DNA from: Azorinus chamasolen
Taxonomy: Eukaryota; Mollusca; Bivalvia; Cardiida; Solecurtidae
Reading direction: 5' to 3'
Assembly (NCBI GenBank): GCA_963576725.1
Contig: OY755252.1
Location: forward strand, 57,686,816 to 57,750,815
Length of the DNA: 64,000 nucleotides
Positions 63,695 through 64,000 of this stretch are shown here, piece by piece. Position 1 is the first letter of the stretch. Every line of letters begins with the position of its first letter. The position numbers and the translations under genes were made by a program. The notes under the pieces are model-generated. The model was not told the origin of the DNA. It saw only the letters and a list, made by a program, of their open reading frames with translations, and ran no database searches.

Positions 63695-64000
63695 GCTAGC
63701 TTATCCAACTGTAGCATCAGTTTTGACGAAAATAGATGCTGTCTATGCTTGGAGAATGACAATTGCACCAAGACGACATGTCCTGATGGGTTTCAGCAAA
63801 TCTCTATACTTGGCGTCACATGTAATACAACAATGGAGTCAGGGGACACCACTCTAATCACAACGAGTGCCCCAAATGAGACATTTACTACGCAGACTCC
63901 AGTTTCAGGACAAGATATTTTGTGTGTCAAATGTAACTCTCATGAATACTTAAATGAAAATTCATCATTTTGTGAGGCATGTTCACCTGCATGTGTCTCA
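63695..64000 (+). CDS. Cys-rich extracellular exon, partial
   Basis: A splice acceptor (TATATATTTTCAG, ending 63694) is followed by 102 open codons in one frame to the window edge. There is no start Met, so it is an internal exon whose upstream exons are outside or unseen. The product begins ASLSNCSISFDENRCCLCLE and ends FCEACSPACVS. It has 12 cysteines, including a CC pair and CxxC motifs, and five N-glycosylation sequons (NCS, NCT, NTT, NET, NSS). A Thr/Ser-rich linker lies between the two Cys clusters. The second cluster, CVKC...EYLNENSSFCEAC, resembles furin-like, TNFR-like or ephrin-receptor-like Cys-rich repeats; I cannot choose between them. Secreted protein or receptor ectodomain is the likely class. 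The longer-looking ATG frame overlapping it (63627-63857) crosses the acceptor in another frame and is a shadow. Confidence 0.7.

Noticed and set aside
63627..63857. 76-codon frame starting with ATG over the last exon
   Set aside because: It crosses the splice acceptor and is out of frame with the Cys-rich reading, which stays open to the window end.

Overview
This is nuclear DNA from an animal, most likely a bivalve mollusc. It is AT-rich and almost free of genes. It carries long tandem-core elements containing 'gaccttgacc'-type repeats, a pearl/Helentron-like element, a mariner, LINE fragments and a tRNA-headed SINE. The bivalve assignment is inference from these repeat types; no conserved host gene in the window fixes the species.

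Most of the window is palindromic MITEs, often nested or chained. I use seven working family names, each set by the arm of its central hairpin. H1: GCAAACAGAGYAGACC. H2: GTAAATAGTGMAGACC. H3: GGTGGCAGCTTAATGC. H4: CAAACCCTATGTTGTGACC. H5: GAAACCATTGTGATAAATAG. H6: CAGTTTGGATCC. H7: CAAATAGTGCAGTCCC. H1, H2, H5, H6 and H7 end in TTAACC...GGTTAA, which fits a TTAA-targeting transposase. H3 usually has TA-flanked, pogo-like ends. H1, H2, H6 and H7 also share an inner stem, CCWGATSAGAC, whose W position is usually mispaired.

Layout. 1-9.2 kb: sparse DNA with a miniature LTR element (5589-6026), microsatellites and a minus-strand LINE 3' end. 9.2-32.1 kb: two near-identical copies (9242-19078 and 19279-32087) on either side of a 200-N gap. 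Both ends of the homology fall at the gap, so this is most simply two unmerged haplotype contigs. The copies differ by a 1.66-kb pearl-like insertion, a 4.24-kb TTAA element with arms of about 550 bp, and smaller indels, which gives direct filled/empty-site comparisons. 32-52.6 kb: dense MITEs with a SINE, a 659-bp hAT-like element, a 2.17-kb element holding a broken spliced transposase-like gene, and a 1.3-kb tandem-core element. 52.6-56.8 kb: a 4.16-kb element with CCCTTAGG ends inside an H1 hairpin. 56.8-63.6 kb: more MITEs and a 5S rRNA-like fragment.

The only convincing host coding sequence is the last 306 bases (63695-64000). It is an internal exon on the plus strand encoding a cysteine-rich, N-glycosylation-rich extracellular segment and it continues past the window. 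A 27-bp remnant of the same exon start lies 1.36 kb upstream. Everything else that looks coding is transposon-derived or unsupported.
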